Source of the DNA: Lachnospiraceae bacterium UBA7026 | GTDB taxonomy: Bacteria; Bacillota; Clostridia; Lachnospirales; Lachnospiraceae | Direction: 5' to 3' | DNA length: 9,341 nt | Assembly (NCBI GenBank): GCA_002494165.1 | Contig: DLBH01000086.1 | Span: 7,971 to 17,311, forward strand | Notes under the pieces: model-generated | The model's database searches: none | What the model was told of the DNA's origin: nothing | Seen by the model: only the letters and a program-made list of their open reading frames with translations | In this document: positions 6,430 through 9,341 of the stretch, piece by piece | Numbering within the stretch: the stretch's first letter is position 1 | Layout: every line of letters begins with the position of its first letter | Program-made: the position numbers and the translations under genes

Positions 6430-6609
6430 ATGGAAACATACTACTTTGCCGACGAAGAATACTTTGATGACATTTACGATGAGATAGAAGTACAGTGCCT
6501 TCCGGAGGAGATTGTAGAAAAGCTTTCGGAGAAGTGGGACTGCGATTTGATGGATATGATGCATGTTGCCACTGATGAGGAACTGGAGAAATATCCCTTC
6601 CTGGATTAG
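6430..6609 (+). CDS. Small acidic hypothetical protein (59 aa)
   Basis: Not recognised. The start is ATG 6430 because AGGAGGA (6417-6423) sits 6 nt before it; an in-frame GTG at 6388 would add 14 residues but has no RBS. The protein is strongly acidic, with about a third of its residues Asp or Glu, especially in the first 20 (ADEEYFDDIYDEIE). It has two Cys, no signal peptide and no membrane segment. The middle (LPEEIVEKLSEKWDCDLMDMM) looks helical. The gene has a strong RBS and ends just before a good terminator, so it appears to be a real stand-alone unit. Possible roles for such proteins include binding a basic partner or acting as a small regulator; none is supported directly. Confidence 0.75.
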   Translation: METYYFADEEYFDDIYDEIEVQCLPEEIVEKLSEKWDCDLMDMMHVATDEELEKYPFLD

Positions 6610-6649
6610 ACTGTTTTGCTTTGACCTTTATATTTTAAGAATGGCACAG

Positions 6650-6679
6650 ACGCTCTGTATATAGACAGGGCGTTTTTTT
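6650..6679 (+). terminator. Rho-independent terminator after the small acidic gene
   Basis: ACGCTCTGT (6650-6658) pairs with ACAGGGCGT (6665-6673), nine pairs including one G-U, around a 6-nt loop, followed by a T run to 6679. It is 40 bp after the stop at 6609. Confidence 0.88.
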
Positions 6680-6766
6680 CTTAGTTTATAGCTTATATCT
6701 AAGTTTATATGGATACCGGCCCCCAGGATTTCCTGCTTGATCCGGGCAGAGTCTGACAGCCTTCAC

Positions 6767-6795
6767 TTGCGAAAAAAGCTGATTTAGTCTATAAT
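6767..6795 (+). promoter_or_regulatory. Sigma-A-type promoter of the HAD hydrolase gene
   Basis: TTGCGA (6767-6772) and a perfect TATAAT (6790-6795) are spaced by 17 bp, downstream of a terminator and about 70 bp before the ATG. The start point would be near 6802. Confidence 0.68.
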
Positions 6796-6868
6796 TGGAA
6801 AACATATTGCTATTTGCAAGTTGCTTTTTATACATCTGCCTTAGTTGCTGGAAAGGACTGACGTGAAC

Positions 6869-7579
6869 ATGGACTGGATGAAAAATATGAAAGCTGTATT
6901 ATTTGATATAGATGATACTCTCTACAGTCAGCAGCTGTCTTTTGTAAGAAGCTGCCAAAAGACTTTCGGAGAAGCCTATGACCTTCCCTATGACCAGGCC
7001 TTTGAGGTCTATTATAAGACCTATGATACAAAGTCTAATCAGGGCCTATATGATAATTATTCTATGAAAGAGCTTCACCGGCTGCGGATCAAAAAGACTT
7101 TTAAGAACTATGGGCTTGCCCTTTCTGACGCCCAGGCTGAAGAATTCCAGAAGAATTATTTCTGGAGCCAGCAGCATATGAAGATGACACCCTTTATGGA
7201 AGAGTTGCTGACCAGGTGTGCTGACCGCTATCAGCTGGGTATCATCACCAATGGAGAAGGTGATTACCAGGAGGGTAAGGTCCGGGCCCTGGGCCTTAGA
7301 AGATGGATTCCCGACAGTCATATCATCATATCAGGCAGGGTAGGCATAGAGAAACCGGCAGAGCAGATTTTTCGGATCGCCCAGGAAAGGCTGGGCACCA
7401 GGCCTCAAGAGATGGTTTTTGTAGGGGATTCCCTCTATAATGATATCGCAGGCGCCAAGCTGGCAGGCTGGCACCAGATCTGGATAAACAGGAGAGGTCT
7501 GAAAAGGAAAGCTGACCAGGTTAAGGCTGATGTGGAAGTCCACACAGAGCAGGAGCTGGGTCAGATCCTCCTGGCATGA
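6869..7579 (+). CDS. HAD-superfamily hydrolase, subfamily IA (YjjG-like)
   Basis: Soluble phosphatase-like protein of about 236 aa (numbered from ATG 6869). Motif I is FDIDDTLY, with nucleophile Asp13 and acid/base Asp15. Motif II is the Thr of IITNGEGD (about 126-133). Motif III is the Lys of GIEKPAEQIF, and motif IV is VGDSLYNDIAGA. A helical cap lies between motifs I and II. The closest known type is the YjjG/phosphoglycolate phosphatase group, which acts on nucleotides or other small phosphoesters; the substrate cannot be assigned. AAAGGA (6852-6857) lies 11 nt before ATG 6869. Alternatives are GTG 6863 or ATG 6878; the frame is open back to TTG 6845. It has its own promoter. No clear terminator follows before the long intergenic gap. 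Confidence 0.9.
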   Translation: MDWMKNMKAVLFDIDDTLYSQQLSFVRSCQKTFGEAYDLPYDQAFEVYYKTYDTKSNQGLYDNYSMKELHRLRIKKTFKNYGLALSDAQAEEFQKNYFWSQQHMKMTPFMEELLTRCADRYQLGIITNGEGDYQEGKVRALGLRRWIPDSHIIISGRVGIEKPAEQIFRIAQERLGTRPQEMVFVGDSLYNDIAGAKLAGWHQIWINRRGLKRKADQVKADVEVHTEQELGQILLA

Positions 7580-7723
7580 CCCCATGGCGGCTACTATCCT
7601 GGAATTTGTCTGGCAGAAGGTAAAGACCTGAAATCCGGATTCCGAATTCCGGCAGGTCCAACCCTTTAGCCCCTGATAATCTGGCAGATGCTGGAGCTTG
7701 ATTATAGTAGATCATAGATCCCG

Positions 7724-7801
7724 TCTGGCTAAACCAGGGACAGAGCCTGATCAAATGTCCTTTCTGGCTAAAGCAGGGACAGGGCAGCGGATAAGGGATA
7801 G
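7724..7801 (+). repeat. Tandem 39-bp repeat pair
   Basis: The first 23 bp of the two units (7724-7746 and 7763-7785) match at 21 positions; both begin TCTGGCTAAA and contain CAGGGACAG. The second halves diverge. The period is 39 bp. TCTGGCAGA at 7609 and 7680 may be remnants of further copies. Confidence 0.7.
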
Positions 7802-7805
7802 GCTA

Positions 7806-7835
7806 TGTGGACAATGTGGATAAAGATGTGTATAA
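7806..7835 (-). promoter_or_regulatory. Cluster of three DnaA-box-like sites
   Basis: Read on the minus strand the sites are TTATACACA (7827-7835), TTATCCACA (7815-7823) and TTGTCCACA (7806-7814). The first two match the TTATNCACA DnaA-box consensus exactly; the third has one mismatch. All have the same orientation, and two abut directly. An AT-rich hairpin and a long AT-rich tract lie on the + side. This resembles an origin or DnaA-titration site, but no replication gene is in the window. Confidence 0.5.
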
Positions 7836-7840
7836 GTTTA

Positions 7841-7860
7841 TGTTATTTACTCAAATAACA
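7841..7860. repeat. AT-rich inverted repeat next to the DnaA-box-like cluster
   Basis: TGTTATTT (7841-7848) and AAATAACA (7853-7860) are perfect 8-bp arms around ACTC. It starts 6 bp after the last DnaA-box-like site. No U-run follows, and the stem has only one G-C pair, so it is a poor terminator; a protein-binding palindrome or unwinding-prone element is possible. Confidence 0.5.
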
Positions 7861-8041
7861 GTTAGTTATCTATAGAATATCCCCAATTTTTGTTTTCAGG
7901 AAGGACAAATGAGTCTAGGAAATGCTTTTTCAAAGACTGCATAATAAAAAACAAGCCCAAAAAACAAGTTGGTAAAAAGGACTTATGATAACAAGAAAAA
8001 AGATATTTTAATATAAATACATAAAAATATATTAGATAAAC

Positions 8042-8071
8042 ATATAAGAAACATACGAAATATAAGAAACA
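8042..8071 (+). repeat. 12-bp direct repeat just before the radical SAM gene
   Basis: ATATAAGAAACA occurs at 8042-8053 and 8060-8071 (18-bp period). The second copy runs into the ribosome binding site AGAGG (8071-8075). It lies in the untranslated leader or core promoter and could be an operator or a chance product of A-rich sequence. Confidence 0.45.
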
Positions 8072-8082
8072 GAGGTTGATGA

Positions 8083-9341
8083 ATGAATTATTTTCAGCAG
8101 AACAATTATGATCTGGCTCTGACTGACGAGATACTTCTTCAGGTAGAGAAGCCGGTCCGTTACATTGGCAACGAAGTAAATATGGTGAGGAAGAATCCGG
8201 ACCAGGTGGATGTCCGGGTGGGCATGGCCTTTCCGGATGTCTATGAGATTGGTATGTCCCACCTGGGAATGAAGATTATTTACGATATGCTCAACAAGAG
8301 AGAGGACATCTACTGTGAGCGTGTATTTTCTCCCTGGACTGATTTGGACCAGATCATGAGACGGGACCATATCCCCCTCTTCGGTCTGGAAAGCCAGGAC
8401 CCGGTCTTCATGTTTGATTTTCTTCTTATTACAATCCAGTATGAGATGTGCTATACCAATATACTGCAGATGCTGGACCTTTCCCATATCGGTATTTATG
8501 CCAAAGACCGGAGAGAGGACGCCCCCTTTGTAATCGGAGGAGGTCCCTGCACCTATAATCCTGAGCCCCTGGCAGACTTTTTTGATATGTTTTATATCGG
8601 TGAGGGAGAGACGGCCTACTATGAACTGATGGACCTCTACAAGACCCACAAGGCAGCCGGAGGGACCAGGAAGGAGTTCCTGGCCAGGGCGGCTCAGGTT
8701 CCCGGGATTTATGTGCCTTCTTTATATGAAGTAAGTTATGAAGAGGATGGGACGATAGCGGACTTTAAGCCCCTTGCCATGAAAGATTATCTGGAGGGAA
8801 GTCTGTCCCCCGGGGCAGACCTTAAGGATTTCCCGGAGGCCCCGGCCAGCATTTTAAAGGAGGTGGAGACCAACCTGTCTGACACCTTCTATCCGGAAAA
8901 ACAGATTGTTCCTTATATTAAGGTCACCCAGGACAGGAGTGTCCTGGAGATCCAGAGGGGTTGTATCCGGGGCTGTCGTTTCTGCCAGGCCGGCATGATC
9001 TATCGGCCCCTGAGGGAGAGAAGCCTGTCCATGCTGGAGCATGTGGCAGATGCCTCCATCCAGGCTACCGGCAATGATGAGATCTCACTGAGCTCCCTGA
9101 GTTCCAGTGATTACAGCCAGCTGCCGGACCTCTGTAGCTATCTGATCGACCATTACAGGACCAGAAATATAAACATTTCCCTGCCATCCCTGAGAATCGA
9201 CGCATTTTCCCTGGATGTGATGAGCAAGGTCCAGGATGTTCGTAAGAGCAGCCTGACCTTCGCGCCGGAGGCGGGATCTCAGCGTATGCGTGATGTCATC
9301 AACAAGGGACTGACCAAAGAGGTGATCCTGCAGGGAGCCGG
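8083..9341 (+). CDS. B12-binding-type radical SAM protein, TIGR03960 family (3' end outside window)
   Basis: About 419 codons are visible before the window edge. The start is ATG 8083, 7 nt after AGAGG. The N-terminal part (about 45-190), with MAFPDVYEIGMSHLGMK, LFGLES and IGGGPCTYNPEPLADFFD, is the cobalamin-binding-like domain of this family. The radical SAM core follows with the 4Fe-4S motif CIRGCRFC, cysteines 294, 298 and 301. After it come the conserved SLSSLSSSDY segment and LTFAPEAGSQRMRDVINKG. The exact reaction of TIGR03960 proteins is not known to me. In many Clostridia the gene is followed by a DUF2344/TIGR03936 gene, a ribonuclease G-type gene and rplU-rpmA, which would be expected just beyond the edge. 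Upstream is a very AT-rich leader with a 12-bp direct repeat. Confidence 0.92.
   Translation, partial: MNYFQQNNYDLALTDEILLQVEKPVRYIGNEVNMVRKNPDQVDVRVGMAFPDVYEIGMSHLGMKIIYDMLNKREDIYCERVFSPWTDLDQIMRRDHIPLFGLESQDPVFMFDFLLITIQYEMCYTNILQMLDLSHIGIYAKDRREDAPFVIGGGPCTYNPEPLADFFDMFYIGEGETAYYELMDLYKTHKAAGGTRKEFLARAAQVPGIYVPSLYEVSYEEDGTIADFKPLAMKDYLEGSLSPGADLKDFPEAPASILKEVETNLSDTFYPEKQIVPYIKVTQDRSVLEIQRGCIRGCRFCQAGMIYRPLRERSLSMLEHVADASIQATGNDEISLSSLSSSDYSQLPDLCSYLIDHYRTRNINISLPSLRIDAFSLDVMSKVQDVRKSSLTFAPEAGSQRMRDVINKGLTKEVILQGA

Larger units (their letters stand above)
7580..8082. other. 503-bp intergenic region with repeats, DnaA-box-like cluster and AT-rich tract
   Basis: No credible gene was seen on either strand. 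In order it holds TCTGGC-initiated repeats (7609, 7680, 7724, 7763), three DnaA-box-like 9-mers (7806-7835), an AT-rich hairpin (7841-7860), then a stretch that is very A-rich on this strand up to the RBS of the radical SAM gene. No terminator with a clear stem and U-run was found for the HAD gene, and no convincing promoter for the radical SAM gene, although many weak -10-like hexamers exist. Confidence 0.6.

Noticed and set aside
7580..7660. Possible terminator after the HAD gene, near AGGT-AAAG-ACCT and CCGGA...TCCGG
   Set aside because: Stems are only 4-5 bp and no T run follows.
8079..8111. Overlapping ATG four bases before the radical SAM start
   Set aside because: It opens only a ten-codon frame in a different phase (MNELFSAEQL then stop), and RBS spacing is as good for the real start. 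Chance overlap is simplest.
8032..8649. 205-codon minus-strand open frame
   Set aside because: It is antisense to the conserved N-terminal domain of the radical SAM gene and has no RBS or domain.

Overview
The window looks like ordinary chromosome from a Gram-positive anaerobe of the Clostridia, most likely Lachnospiraceae. The signs are AGGAGG-type ribosome binding sites, a GC-balanced coding style with AT-rich gaps, a small alarmone synthetase, a VanR/VanS-style two-component pair, a TIGR03960-type radical SAM protein, and a PurF-like protein of a kind I associate with that family. The species assignment is inference. All genes are on the + strand. No tRNA, rRNA, CRISPR array, transposase or prophage was seen.

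Layout: the 3' end of lon (1-444) runs into a three-copy 37-bp tandem repeat and a terminator. Next is a 469-residue PurF-family protein (884-2293) that keeps the PRPP-binding site and probable Fe-S cysteines but has Gly where the glutaminase nucleophile Cys should be. It ends at a strong 15-bp hairpin terminator. A 212-residue RelA/SpoT-domain small alarmone synthetase follows (2643-3281). Then come an OmpR-family response regulator (3530-4210) and its histidine kinase (4374-5636, TTG start), separated by a 13/39-bp repeat. A promoter overlapping the kinase stop codon leads to an HD-domain phosphohydrolase (5737-6288). After it are a stand-alone acidic 59-residue protein with its own terminator (6430-6609) and a HAD-family hydrolase (6869-7579) behind a clear sigma-A-type promoter. 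A 503-bp gap holds a 39-bp repeat pair, three adjacent DnaA-box-like 9-mers, an AT-rich hairpin and a very AT-rich stretch. The window ends inside a radical SAM gene (8083 to the edge).

Working together: several genes touch nucleotide chemistry (PurF-like, alarmone synthetase, HD and HAD hydrolases), but promoters and terminators split them into separate units, so a single pathway is not shown. The two-component genes are the only obvious functional pair.

Most worth a second look: the nucleophile-less PurF paralogue, the DnaA-box triplet far from any visible replication gene, and the recurring 37-39-bp tandem repeats in three different intergenic regions. No clearly new defence or mobile system was found.
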